Source: UBA5069 sp963773745 (GTDB taxonomy: Bacteria > Chloroflexota > Anaerolineae > Caldilineales > Caldilineaceae). From it: DNA of 64,000 bases. The first letter of the stretch is position 1. Every line of letters starts with the position of its first letter. A model generated the notes under the pieces. The model ran no database searches. It had not been told where the DNA came from and saw only the letters and a list, made by a program, of their open reading frames with translations. Position numbers and translations under genes: made by a program. Below are positions 46,715 to 56,066 of the stretch, one piece after another. The stretch covers positions 62,001-126,000 of the forward strand of contig CAVZCL010000003.1 in assembly GCA_963773745.1 (NCBI GenBank), read 5' to 3'.

Positions 46715-47845
46715 CTACGCGTTGGCGAATTCGCTGCGGCGTGCTTCAATCGTCTCGAGCAACTCGGCAAAGGACTTGGCGAATTTCTCTACCCCCTCGC
46801 GCTCGAGTTCGTCGGTCACCAGTTGCATGGAGACGCCCAGCCCCTCGAGCGCGGCGATGTCGGCAGCGGCCACATCCACGCCCGTATCCACCGTGCGCGC
46901 CACAGTGCCGTGGTCGCGAAAGGCGTCCAACGTGGCAGGGGGCATGGTATTGACGGTGTGCGGCCCAATGAGGGTGTCCACGTACATAAGGTCGGGCAAG
47001 GCCGGATTCTTGGTGCTGGTGGATGCCCAGAGGGGGCGCTGTACGCGTGCGCCTGCGTTTGCCAGCGCCTGCCAGCGATCGCCGGCGAACTTCTCCTCAA
47101 ACTGGCGATAGGCAAGTTTGGCGTTGGCTACAGCCGCCCTGCTCTGCAGCGCCCGCGCCTCGGAGGCCTTGTTCGGCTGATCGAGGGCAATCTCCTCCAG
47201 GCGCGCGTCCACATTGCTGTCGACGCGGCTCACAAAGAAGCTGGCCACGCTGGCTACACGATCCACCGCCTTGCCCGCGGCCATGCGCTCTTCCAGCCCC
47301 TGCATGTACGCTTCCTTGACGGCGGCGTAGCGCTCGAGGCTGAAGATGAGGGTCACATTGATGTTGATACCGTCTGCAATCAGCTGGCGGATGGCGTCGA
47401 TTCCCTCCTCCGTGGCCGGCACCTTGACCATGAGGTTGGGCCGATCCACGAGGCCGTGCAGGCGGCGCGCCTCGGCCACGGTCGCTTCGGTGTCGTAGGC
47501 GAGCGTGGGCGCCACCTCGAGGCTGACGAAGCCATCGTGCCCCTGGGCGCGGTCGTAGACAGGGCGCAGCACATCGGCCGCGGCCTGAATGTCGGCCACG
47601 GCCAGCGCCTCGAAGACGGCCTTGGCATCGTTCCCGTCGCCCGCACTGGCGAGCAGGCTGCGCAGATCGTCGCTGTAGGCGTCGCTCTTGGCAATCGCCT
47701 GCTGAAAAATGGTGGGGTTGGATGTGACACCGGCGACGCCTTCATCGACAAGGCGCTGCAGTTCACCCGAGCGCACCATGCCGCGCTCGATGAAGTCCAG
47801 CCAAATACTCTGGCCCAGCGCATAGAGTTCCTGAATACGGTTCAC
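46715..47845 (-). CDS. tal: Transaldolase
   Basis: A 376-residue cytosolic enzyme of the non-oxidative pentose phosphate pathway. GVTSNPTIFQQAI, the MVKVPATEEGIDAI strand, NVTLIFS, and the Schiff-base Lys in WASTSTKNP are all present. The length and NPTIFQ sequence place it in the longer subgroup seen in Actinobacteria. Intact and single. Confidence 0.93.
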   Translation of the reverse strand: MNRIQELYALGQSIWLDFIERGMVRSGELQRLVDEGVAGVTSNPTIFQQAIAKSDAYSDDLRSLLASAGDGNDAKAVFEALAVADIQAAADVLRPVYDRAQGHDGFVSLEVAPTLAYDTEATVAEARRLHGLVDRPNLMVKVPATEEGIDAIRQLIADGININVTLIFSLERYAAVKEAYMQGLEERMAAGKAVDRVASVASFFVSRVDSNVDARLEEIALDQPNKASEARALQSRAAVANAKLAYRQFEEKFAGDRWQALANAGARVQRPLWASTSTKNPALPDLMYVDTLIGPHTVNTMPPATLDAFRDHGTVARTVDTGVDVAAADIAALEGLGVSMQLVTDELEREGVEKFAKSFAELLETIEARRSEFANA

Positions 47846-47969
47846 AAGTGGCCTCCCTCTCGTGGCGGCAAACGCCTAATGGCGTAGGTGGCTGTATGTG
47901 CGCGTCCTCTCCGGAGCGCATGGCAATTATACCACGCGAATGCGCCTGCGCTTGCTCTTGAAGCAAGGG

Positions 47970-48097
47970 AACGGGGAACGGGGAGCCGTGCTCTACGTAG
48001 CGGCTGCTTCAGCTGCCGTACTCAATGACGCGACGCGATCGGTGAGTACGGCAGCTGAAGCAGCCGCTACGTAGAGCACGGCTCCCCGTTCCCCGTT
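47970..48097. repeat. Class B palindrome, copy 3, with extended arms
   Basis: Perfect 55-base arms: 30 bases of AACGGGGAACGGGGAGCC-type sequence plus the class B arm CGTAGCGGCTGCTTCAGCTG, with an 18-base loop ATGACGCGACGCGATCGG. The loop core matches copies 1 and 2. It lies 125 bases before the tal start and 64 bases before the NFACT start, between divergent genes. Confidence 0.92.
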
Positions 48098-48148
48098 TGC
48101 TTGGCTCGTGGCGCAGGTTCATCGCGCCATTGCCACAGTCAGATGTGG

Positions 48149-48154
48149 TAGAGT
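48149..48154 (+). promoter_or_regulatory. -10 element of the NFACT gene, leaderless
   Basis: TAGAGT ends six bases before the ATG at 48161, so transcription would start at the start codon. No ribosome-binding site is present, in keeping with a leaderless mRNA. Confidence 0.5.
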
Positions 48155-48160
48155 AGCACC

Positions 48161-49973
48161 ATGCACTTTGACGCGCTCTGCCTTGCCTGCATGGTCGATG
48201 AACTGAACGCCACCCTCTGCCCCGGCCGGGTGCAACAGGTGGTGCAGACGGGCGCGCGCAGCGTGGGGCTGGAGATCTACGGCCACGGCGCGCGCCACGC
48301 GCTGCTGCTCGATGCCGCCGCCGACTTCCCGATGCTCCATGTGGCCCCGGGCAAGCTGCGGCGTGGCAGTGGCGGCGACACACCGCTGCTCTTGCTGCTG
48401 CGCAAGTATGTGCGCGACGCCGGCCTGGTGGCCGTGCGCCAGCCAATAGCCTACGAGCGGGTGCTGGAGCTTGAGTTTGCCAGCAAGGAGCATGGGCCAA
48501 CGGTGCTGGTGGTGGAGCTGATTGGCCGCGCCGCGAATGTGATTCTGCGGCGCACAAATGGCATGGTGCTCGATTGCCTCGTGCGTGTGCCCGCGGCTGC
48601 CGAAGGGGCGCGCGTGGTGAAGCCGGGCCGCCCGTGGACGCCGCCACCGCCCCAGCAGAAGATGCCCCCGCTGGATGACGGCGCGCCCGACTACTACTCG
48701 CGCCTGGCCGCCATCTCCGCCGCCGAGGGGCTGCTCTGGAAGGCGCTGGTGGCGCAGGTGGCCGGCGTGAGCCCGGCGCAGGCGCGCGAAATGGCATGGC
48801 GCGCGGCGGGCGCAGTGGCCGCACCCGCGCGTGCGGCCACTCTGCCTGCCCTGGCCGATGCGCTGCAGGCGCTCTGGCTGCCCACACGCACGGGCGCCTG
48901 GGCCCCCGGCTGCCTGCTCTCGGATGAGGGACGGGTGACGGCTTATGCGCCCTATGAGATGCATGCGCAGGCGGGCGCATGGCAGCCGCAACCTACGCTG
49001 AGCGCCGCGATTGCAGCAACCGTGGCGGCGCGTGCTGTCCCAACCATGCCAGCCGCCGAGGTCGCGCCCGATGCGCCTGTCGAGCGTGATGAATATGCGG
49101 TGGTACGCGCCGCAGCCGCGTGCGCAGCTGCGTACGGCGCGGCGGCGCGTCCAGCGCCAGCTTGCGGCGCTGGAGGGCGACGACCCCGCCCCGGGCGAAG
49201 CCGATGCGCTGCGCGTGCAGGCAACATGGCTGCTGGCGCTGCAGAGCCGCATTGAACCGGGCCAAACCTTGCTCGAGGTGACGCCTGACATTTCGGGCGA
49301 CGCCACGCTGCAGATCCCGCTGGATGCGGCGCGCACGCCCGTGGAGCAGGCCGAGGCGCTCTTCAAGCGCGCGAGCAAGCTGGAGCGTGCGGCGATCTTC
49401 ATCCCCACGCGGCGGGCGCATTTGCAGAACGACCTTGCGTACATCGACCAGTTGGAGGCCGACCTGGCCCAAGCGCAGAGCCAACCCGAAATTGCCGCCG
49501 TGGGGCAGGCGCTGCAGGGTGCGGGTTTGCTGCCGCGCGCCAAGACAGGCAAAACAGCGCGCGCCGCTGCGCCGGCCGGGCCGCGCCGCTTTGCGCTACA
49601 GGGCTGCACAATTTGGGTGGGGCGCAACGCGCAGCAGAACGACAGGCTCACCTTCACCACGGCCAAGGCCGAGGACCACTGGCTGCACGCGCGCGGCGCG
49701 CCCGGCTCGCACGTGCTTGTGCAGTGCCCGCAAGGGGAGCCGGCCCCCGCTGTGCTGGAGGCCGCGGCGCAACTGGCCGCGCACTTCTCCACGCTGAGCG
49801 GTGAGCGTGCGGCGGATGTGATTGTGACGCAGCGCCGCCACCTGGCCCGCCCGCGCGACGGCCGCCCGGGCCAGGTGCTTGTGCGCGAGGAGCGCGTGCT
49901 GCGCGTCCCCGCCACCCTGCCGCCGGGCCTACAAGAAAAGCCGTACACAGATTCCACAGAAACAAACAGATAA
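48161..49973 (+). CDS. NFACT family protein (RqcH/Rqc2/FbpA-like), frameshifted
   Basis: About 604 residues. An NFACT-N domain (MHFDALCLACMVDELNATLCPGRVQQVVQ), a helical coiled-coil middle and the NFACT-R domain (WVGRNAQQNDRLTF, then DHWLHARGAPGSHVLVQ) identify the ribosome quality control protein that binds stalled 50S-peptidyl-tRNA and adds Ala tails in bacteria. The frame breaks near 49095-49140. The last 13 residues (QEKPYTDSTETNR) and the stop are encoded inside the adjacent palindrome, so the natural end is lost. Leaderless start. Confidence 0.85.
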
Positions 49974-50132
49974 CTGCGGACAAAAGCAAACTGATTATTG
50001 AAAATTGATGATTGACTACTGAGCATAGGTACCGAGCAACATCCAGTAGTCAATCATCAATTTTCAATAATCAGTTTGCTTTTGTCCGCAGTTATCTGTT
50101 TGTTTCTGTGGAATCTGTGTACGGCTTTTCTT
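49933..50132. repeat. Class C palindrome with perfect 88-bp arms
   Basis: Arms at 49933-50020 and 50045-50132 match at all 88 positions, with a 24-base loop. The right arm starts at the stop codon of the minus-strand gene at 50132; the left arm codes for the end of the NFACT protein. Starts AAGAAAAGCCGTACACAG. Confidence 0.95.
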
Positions 50133-50578
50133 TACTCGATGGCAATGCCGCCGCGGCGCTCGCGGCGCACTTCGCGCGCCTGCTGCTCCTTGTCGGCGGC
50201 GTTGGTCTTCTCGATGATCGACTCGAGTGCGGCGTGCATGGCCAGCAGTGTCTCGCGCCGCGCCGCCGCGGCGTGCATCCAGAAATCCTCCGAGAGCCCC
50301 AGGTCATTGTGCTTGAGCTCGTCGGCAACGCCGGCTGCACCCTCCACCAGCCACGCCAAAAGATTGAACGCATTCTCACGTTCGTCGGCCGGACGGCGGT
50401 CAGGGCGGGTGTAGTTGGGCGTGTAGGATGGGCGCGGCGCGGCTGCATCCGGCTCGGCGCCGGTGACTGTTGCGCGCTGCGGCGCAGTCGCCTGCGGCTT
50501 TGAGATGTGGACCTCACCATTGGCGGGGTCCTGTGCGGCTGCGTTCAGTTTGGGGTCCTTCTTGCCGGCTGCTGCCAT
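50132..50578 (-). CDS. Small hypothetical helical protein
   Basis: A 148-residue polar protein without signal or membrane segment. The first 65 residues are Pro/Ala-rich and probably disordered; the rest (FNLLAWLVEGAAGVADELKH, LLAMHAALESIIEKTNAADK) forms two to three amphipathic helices. I do not recognise a family. Codon usage and the position in a gene-dense region argue that it is real. The TAA stop is part of the right arm of the 88-bp palindrome. Confidence 0.6.
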   Translation of the reverse strand: MAAAGKKDPKLNAAAQDPANGEVHISKPQATAPQRATVTGAEPDAAAPRPSYTPNYTRPDRRPADERENAFNLLAWLVEGAAGVADELKHNDLGLSEDFWMHAAAARRETLLAMHAALESIIEKTNAADKEQQAREVRRERRGGIAIE

Positions 50579-50653
50579 GGTGCCGCTTCAATCTGTGTGG
50601 CTGCGCATTCTGTGTGGCTGTGCATTGCGCGCACAGTATATCACCCGCCCGAT

Positions 50654-50688
50654 CGAAGCGAAGCGTCCGTTGGGGATGCCTCGCTTCG
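50654..50688. repeat. Class A inverted repeat, degenerate
   Basis: CGAAGCGAAGCGTCC and GGATGCCTCGCTTCG pair with two mismatches around a five-base loop. It lies 20 bases past the GNAT stop and probably terminates it. Confidence 0.5.
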
Positions 50689-50707
50689 TCTGATCCACAA
50701 TGCGCAA

Positions 50708-51863
50708 CTACGCGTCGGCGCGCTGCGCAATCACGCGCATAACGCGATAATCCTTGCTGCCAAAGTAGTACTTGTAGGACTCATCGCCCTGCATAAAGTC
50801 GAAATGGGTGTCCCCTACGGCAATTGCATACTGGATGGCGTAGGCAAGCTGCACCCAGCCCGGGCTCAGATGGGCGTGCGCCTCGGGGTCATAGCCCGAG
50901 TTGTAGAGCAGAAAGCGGCGATCAAACTCGAAGGCAAAAAGCGATGCGGCCTTCTCGCCATTGACGGTGAGGAAGCTCAGCCGCAGCCAGCCGGCATCAA
51001 AGAGCGAACGTGCTGCGGCGTGGAAGAAGCGGCGCATGGGGGCCGTCATGAATTCGGATTTATCGGTGCGGCTGGCGCGCTGCAGGGCGATGAAGTCGTC
51101 CACCTCGGCCTCAAGGCTGTGCTCGCGTCCGACGAAGTAGAAGCCAATCTCGGCCTCGCGCTCGGCGCGGCGCTGCTTGCGGCGTATTTCGTGGCGCTGC
51201 TTCTTCTCCACCGTATCCTGAAGGTAGCTCTCGTAGTGCAGCGGGAGCGCAAACTGGGGCGCTACATCCTCCTGAAAGGTGCGCACTGTCAGCCCGGCCG
51301 CCTCAAAGTGGGCGGACATGTCCTGCCACGTGCGGCTCTCCTCGGGCAGGTTGCAAAGGTCGACGAGATCCCACGCAGGTGCGTCGCTGCCCAGCAGCCA
51401 TGCGGCGAAGTCGGCATAGACAGCCTCTTCGCAACACTCGTCCACAAGGATATCGAGGTAATCGCTCACCTCAATACAGCCCACAATGTTCAGTTGCGTC
51501 TTCCCCGCCAGTTCTCCCTTGGTAAAGGTAACGCGGTAGAGGGGCGCGATGCCCACAAGCTTGCCGGAGTGTGCCTCGCGCCACGCCACAATCCACAGGT
51601 CGCCCTCGCCCAGGTAGCGCCACCAGGTGGTCTGCCACTCGTACGTGAGGAAGAGGGTGCGGAAGCGGGCGCGGCAGAGCAGCGCGTTCCACTCGTCGGC
51701 AAGCAGGTCAAAGCCGCGTGGGCTGCGCATCGGGACCGTAGACGGTGCGCACCAGTTGCGCTGGATTCGCCGACTGTGCCATCGGCCTGGCGCTGGGCCT
51801 GGCGCTGGGCCCTGCGTTTGCTTGCGCCGGCTGGTGCGGGGCATTGGTTACAACTTCGCTCAT
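50708..51863 (-). CDS. GNAT acetyltransferase, CelD/BcsL-like (frameshifted)
   Basis: About 385 residues. The double GNAT fold of the Acetyltransf_6/CelD group is indicated by FLTYEWQTTWWRYLGEGDLWIVAWR, VEKKQRHEIRRKQRR and HFDFMQGDESYKYYFG. Such proteins modify cell-wall or exopolysaccharide components. A Pro/Ala-rich start MSEVVTNAPHQP (51863, GGAG seven bases upstream) lies in another frame that joins near 51715-51730, so a one-base error is likely. Cytosolic. Confidence 0.75.
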
Positions 51864-52134
51864 CAGGTATCTCCGCGCGCAAGTTGTGCTGCCACCGCGC
51901 GTTTGTATTCAATCACCGGGAGTCAATAACAGATCATGCGTGCACGCACAGATGCTGCCGCGTCATTGTAACGACGCAGCCTCGCCGTGCGTTTCACGCC
52001 AGTATAGCCCAGCGGGGATTGGCCTTCAAGTAAGCGCGCGTACCGGGGTGCATCTCACGTTGCGTGCGTGAGGCTGCAGTTCGCACGCCCCCAAAGCGAA
52101 ACACACCCGGCGTATCGTTGCGGGAGACAAAAAA
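51864..52134. other. Intergenic region
   Basis: About 270 bases between the GNAT start and the terminator of the surface-protein gene. It must hold the GNAT promoter on the minus strand; I see no coding frame or repeat. Confidence 0.4.
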
Positions 52135-52163
52135 GCGAGGCTTCCAACTGCTGGAAGCCTCGC
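52135..52163 (-). terminator. Intrinsic terminator of the surface-protein gene (class A word)
   Basis: On the minus strand GCGAGGCTTCCA/TGGAAGCCTCGC with a five-base loop is followed by six T. It starts 24 bases past the stop at 52187. This is direct support that class A repeats act as terminators. Confidence 0.85.
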
Positions 52164-52186
52164 CCTAATCACGCGTGCAGCGCGGA

Positions 52187-54061
52187 TCACGGCGTGGGAT
52201 CACGCGGGCGCGAGATCACGCGCAGGATGCCAATGGAGAGACCGCCCACTACAAGCAGCACAAGGCAGAGGCCGGCAATCGTCATGGTCGTGCGGCGTGT
52301 TGTGCTCGAGTCGCTGGGCGTGCTTTCCGGGGCAACCACCTCGAGCAAGCCGTCGTTGTCCACATCGCTCATCTCGACGATTGCCGGTGCGGCGCCGGCA
52401 GGGTTGATGAGGCTGTTGGCGTCGGGTGTGGCCTCGCCCGGCTGCACCTCTGGCCCGGGCGGCAGCGTGACGATGGCCACGGGGCCGACGGCTGGTTCCT
52501 GCCCAGCGGGTGCGGGGTTGGCAACCAAGGGGGCCGAGGGGATTGGCGTTGCCTGCTGGCTGTAGTCGGGCAGCGGCTGTGCGCCTTGGTTCTCGTTACC
52601 ATTGCCCAGGCCGCTCTGGATGACTGTTGTTTGCCCGCCCGCGCCAACGGGCGCGGGTGCAGCGCCGTAGCCGGCCGGCTGCACATAGCCGCTGCCCTGC
52701 TGGCCGGCAAAGGGGACGCCCTGAAGATCAACGCAGAGCAGGGCGCTGTCGATGAACATCCACGTGCGGCGGTTGTTGCCGTCGTTGAAGGCGTTGAAGT
52801 AGATGTAGACGCTGCGCCCGCGATACTGCGAAAGATCGACTACCTGTTGCACGAAGGCATTTGTGGTGGTGCGGGTGCGCCGCAGCACGGCAATTGTGGA
52901 GAGATCCGGATTCAGCAGCACGACATCCTGCCGGTCCTCGCCAATGCCGATCATGTTGGATTGCGTTTCTTCGGTGCCGAGCAATTCGAACCAGCGCAAC
53001 TGCACAACGGGGCTGTTGGCGGGAATCGTAACCAGTTGGCGCATGGATGAGAAGCTGAGCTCGTCGCGCCGGTAGTTGGGCGGGTTGCCCAGTTGCGCGG
53101 CGCGGTTGCCCGCCTGCCTGAAGGTCCACACATATTGGCCAGGGATGGCATTGGGGCCGAAGATCCAGCCCGCGTCGGACTCAAAATCGCCGTTGACGAG
53201 GATGTTGGTGCAGCCGAAGTCGGGCGGAAAGGGGGTGACCGGTGGGTAGTATGTAGGCGGCGGAGAGCCCGTGGGCGGCACGAAGGTGGGCGGCATGAAG
53301 GTAGGCGGCACGAAGGTGGGCAAAAAGGTCGGCGTCCACGTGGGGAAGGGGCTGGGTGTGGCCGTGGCGGTGGGCGTCGAGGTGCAGTAGTAAAGCGAGA
53401 CTTCGTCCAGATTCATGGCCAGGCGCGCATTCTGGCCATCGTTGTCCACGCCAAAGGAGAGGCGCACGGTGCGGCCGCGGTAGGCGGTGAGGCTGTACTG
53501 CGCGCCCAGCCAGAGGCGATCCTTGTTGCGCGCCTCAAATTGGCGCACGATGAACTGATTTGTGTTCGCGTCGAAGATGTCGAGATACTGGCGATCGTTG
53601 GCCCCCAGCGCCACTTCGTCATCCGTGCGGCCGTAGTAGCGGAAGGAGAGGATGATGGAGCTGGCGTTGGCGGGCAGCGCAATGGTCTGCTCGGCGCGGC
53701 TGCTGGAGGCCACATTCGCCTGGCCCACGTTGCCCAGCAGCAGCGAGTAGTTGCCGGTAAACTGCGTGCTGTTGTCGTAGACAGGCGGGTTGAGGCTGGG
53801 CGGGAAAAACCAGACCTGGTTGATCTGCTCAAATGAGCCGTTGCCGATGAGTTCGGCGCAGCCATTGGGCAGCTCGGCGACGGGCGGTGCGGCGCTCGTC
53901 GCGCCGGGCAGGAGGCCCAGCAGCAGGAAGAGAAGCGCTGCGCCAATGGAAGCTGCACGCGCGAAAAACCGGCGCGCAGATTGGCGCGCAGGCGGTCGCC
54001 TGTTAAGGGTGCGTTGGGAGGCGGGCGCCGGAGGTCGCGAAGTCGGCTGCAGTGGATTCAT
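52187..54061 (-). CDS. Surface protein with two jelly-roll domains and C-terminal membrane anchor
   Basis: A 624-residue exported protein. A signal peptide with a long charged n-region ends near LLPGATSAAPP. Two homologous beta-rich domains (each starting N-G-x-F-E: IGNGSFEQINQVW and VNGDFESDAGW, each with RDELSFSSMRQ or DRQYLDIF strands) resemble carbohydrate-binding modules of the CBM4/9 type. A Pro/Thr linker (TPTATATPSPFP) separates them, and a Pro-rich tail ends in a hydrophobic segment IAGLCLVLLVVGGLSIGILRV followed by basic residues. Probably attached to the membrane facing out. The start at 54061 is chosen because upstream codons lie in repeat sequence. Confidence 0.75.
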   Translation of the reverse strand: MNPLQPTSRPPAPASQRTLNRRPPARQSARRFFARAASIGAALLFLLLGLLPGATSAAPPVAELPNGCAELIGNGSFEQINQVWFFPPSLNPPVYDNSTQFTGNYSLLLGNVGQANVASSSRAEQTIALPANASSIILSFRYYGRTDDEVALGANDRQYLDIFDANTNQFIVRQFEARNKDRLWLGAQYSLTAYRGRTVRLSFGVDNDGQNARLAMNLDEVSLYYCTSTPTATATPSPFPTWTPTFLPTFVPPTFMPPTFVPPTGSPPPTYYPPVTPFPPDFGCTNILVNGDFESDAGWIFGPNAIPGQYVWTFRQAGNRAAQLGNPPNYRRDELSFSSMRQLVTIPANSPVVQLRWFELLGTEETQSNMIGIGEDRQDVVLLNPDLSTIAVLRRTRTTTNAFVQQVVDLSQYRGRSVYIYFNAFNDGNNRRTWMFIDSALLCVDLQGVPFAGQQGSGYVQPAGYGAAPAPVGAGGQTTVIQSGLGNGNENQGAQPLPDYSQQATPIPSAPLVANPAPAGQEPAVGPVAIVTLPPGPEVQPGEATPDANSLINPAGAAPAIVEMSDVDNDGLLEVVAPESTPSDSSTTRRTTMTIAGLCLVLLVVGGLSIGILRVISRPRDPTP

Positions 54062-54177
54062 GGTTGGCTGGGATGGGTGCGAGGGAACCCGCACAGGCCG
54101 CGATGCGCCGGCGCCACATAAGAAACCGGCATGTGCCATTGTAGCACAGCCGCGCGTGCGCTGCAATGGGGTTTTTT

Positions 54178-54238
54178 GTGGGGTGTGGGGTGTGGGGTAT
54201 CGGGCACCCGTACCGTTCCCCCACACCCCACACCCCAC
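54178..54238. repeat. Class E inverted repeat
   Basis: Perfect 20-base arms of GTGGGGTGTGGGGTGTGGGG type around a 21-base loop, 17 bases past the amidohydrolase stop (minus strand) and before the surface-protein start. Confidence 0.8.
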
Positions 54239-54254
54239 ACCCGACACCCGAAGT

Positions 54255-55895
54255 CTACAGGTTGCTGTAGACGATGCGGCCGTCGCACATGGTCATGTCG
54301 ACGTGCACGCGTCTGATCTCCTCAGGCGGCACGGCGAAAATATTCTCGCTCAGCAGCACGATGTCGGCCAGATAGCCGGCGCGCAACATTCCCTTTTCGT
54401 GCTCCATAAACTCGGCATAAGCGCCATCGCGCGTGTAGCCGGCAATCAGATTCGCCAGCGTCTGGCGCTGGTCGGGATCGCCGGGGGCCCAGGGCTGGCG
54501 GTTGAGACCGGCATCGAGGCCGAGCATGGGGTTCATGCTCACCACCGGCCAGTCAGAGCCGTAGGCAAGCTGCGCGCCCGCCTGGCGCAGCGTCTCCCAG
54601 GCAAAGCTGAGCGGCCAGCGCGCCGCGCCGACCCGCGCCGGCCAAATGTCGCCCGCATGCAACGAGGGCGGCGCATGGTAGGGCTGCATGGAGGCAATCA
54701 CACCCAACTGCTTGAAGCGGGGGATGTCATCGGGGCCAATTACCTCGATGTGCTCCACGCGGTGGCGGCTGTCGCGCCGCCCGTTGACGCGCTGCGCATG
54801 CTCGTAGCCGTCGAGCGTGCGCCGCACGGCGCCGTCGCCGCAGCAGTGGACAAAGATTTGCAGCCCCAGCCGGTCGGCTTCGGCGGCCACAGCGTTGAAG
54901 CGCTCGGCGCTGTGCAGGGCGTCGCCCAGATTGCCCGCATCGGTCGCATATTCCTCGAGCATCAGCGCAGTGTAGGATTCGAGCACCCCATCCATGAAGA
55001 GCTTGGCGCAGCCGGCGCGCACAAGTCCGCTCTGGAAGCGCTCACGCATGGGCACCGCATCGGCAATTGCCTCCACGGGCGTGTCGGGGTGAATGTCGAA
55101 GGGGACGTAGACGCGCAGCGTCAGTTCGCCCATGTCCTCCAGTGCGGCGTAGAGCTCAATCGAATTGTCCTTGTTGTCCATGTTGTGGACGCTGGTGATG
55201 CCGAACTGCGCCGCCTGCGCCAGCCCCTTGTGGAGCAGCGTGCGCTTGCGCGCGTCGTCTGCGTCGGGAATCAGATCCTGTACGGGGCGCATGGCGGCCG
55301 GTTCGCGCAGTTCGCCGGTGGCGGTGCCGTCGGCCGCCATGACGATTTCATTGCCCGGGGGCAGCGCACGGCCGTTGATGAGATCGGCGCGCCGCAACGC
55401 CTCGCTGTTGGCCCACATGGTGTGGCCGTCAAACGCGAGCAAGCACAAGCGGGCGGTCGGCCACAACTGTATCGAGGAGGATGCGGTCGAGTCGCTGCTC
55501 CTGGTGCGCAAGCGCCGCATAGCGCAGTTGCACCCCTTCAATCCACTCGAGCGTCGGGGTTGGCCGCTGCGTAGGTACTGATGGCGTCCAGAATCTCGGG
55601 GATGCTATCGGCGGGGTCAAGATTGAGTAGATTCAGTCTGCAGCGAGCCGTAGAGGAGGTGGAAGTGGCTGTCAATGAAGCCGGGCATCAGCGTGCGGCC
55701 GCTGCAGTTGATGACGGCGGTGTCGGGTGCGTGGTGGTGCAGTGCGCCACCGTTGTCGCCCACGTAGAGAATGCGGTTGTTGCGCACGGCCACCGCCTGT
55801 GCCGTGGGCTCTTTGGCATCCACAGTATAGACGGCTGCATTCATAAAGATAGTGTCGGCGGGGGCGCCGAACATCGTCGGCATAATCATGCTCAT
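54255..55895 (-). CDS. Amidohydrolase family 3 (YtcJ-like), frameshifted
   Basis: About 547 residues. The metal-binding HSHFHLL (in MPGFIDSHFHLLYGS), FVHCCGDGAVRRTLDGYEHA, HRVEHIEVI and the last Asp in AYGSDWPVVSMNPML are the family's zinc ligands. At least two frame breaks lie between 55430 and 55640. The enzyme probably hydrolyses N-acyl or cyclic amides. It follows a peptide ABC transporter, suggesting that its substrate is imported by that system. Confidence 0.8.
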
Positions 55896-56066
55896 CGGGT
55901 TTGGTTCGTTTCCAGAAGTAGTTGGTGGGCTGGTGGATGGTGAACGGGTGAACGGGTGACGGGTGTAGGCGTTGCAGATGGTGAAGTGGTAGTAGGGTGG
56001 CAGGACTGCGCCGAATCCAGCTACATTCGCCTATACCGCCCACCCGTTCACCCCACACTCTCGCAG
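55896..56066. other. Intergenic spacer
   Basis: About 170 bases. GGTGAACGGGTGAACGGGTG at about 55938 and CACCCGTTCACC near 56041 form a loose inverted repeat of the same style as the other elements. No coding frame. Confidence 0.45.
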
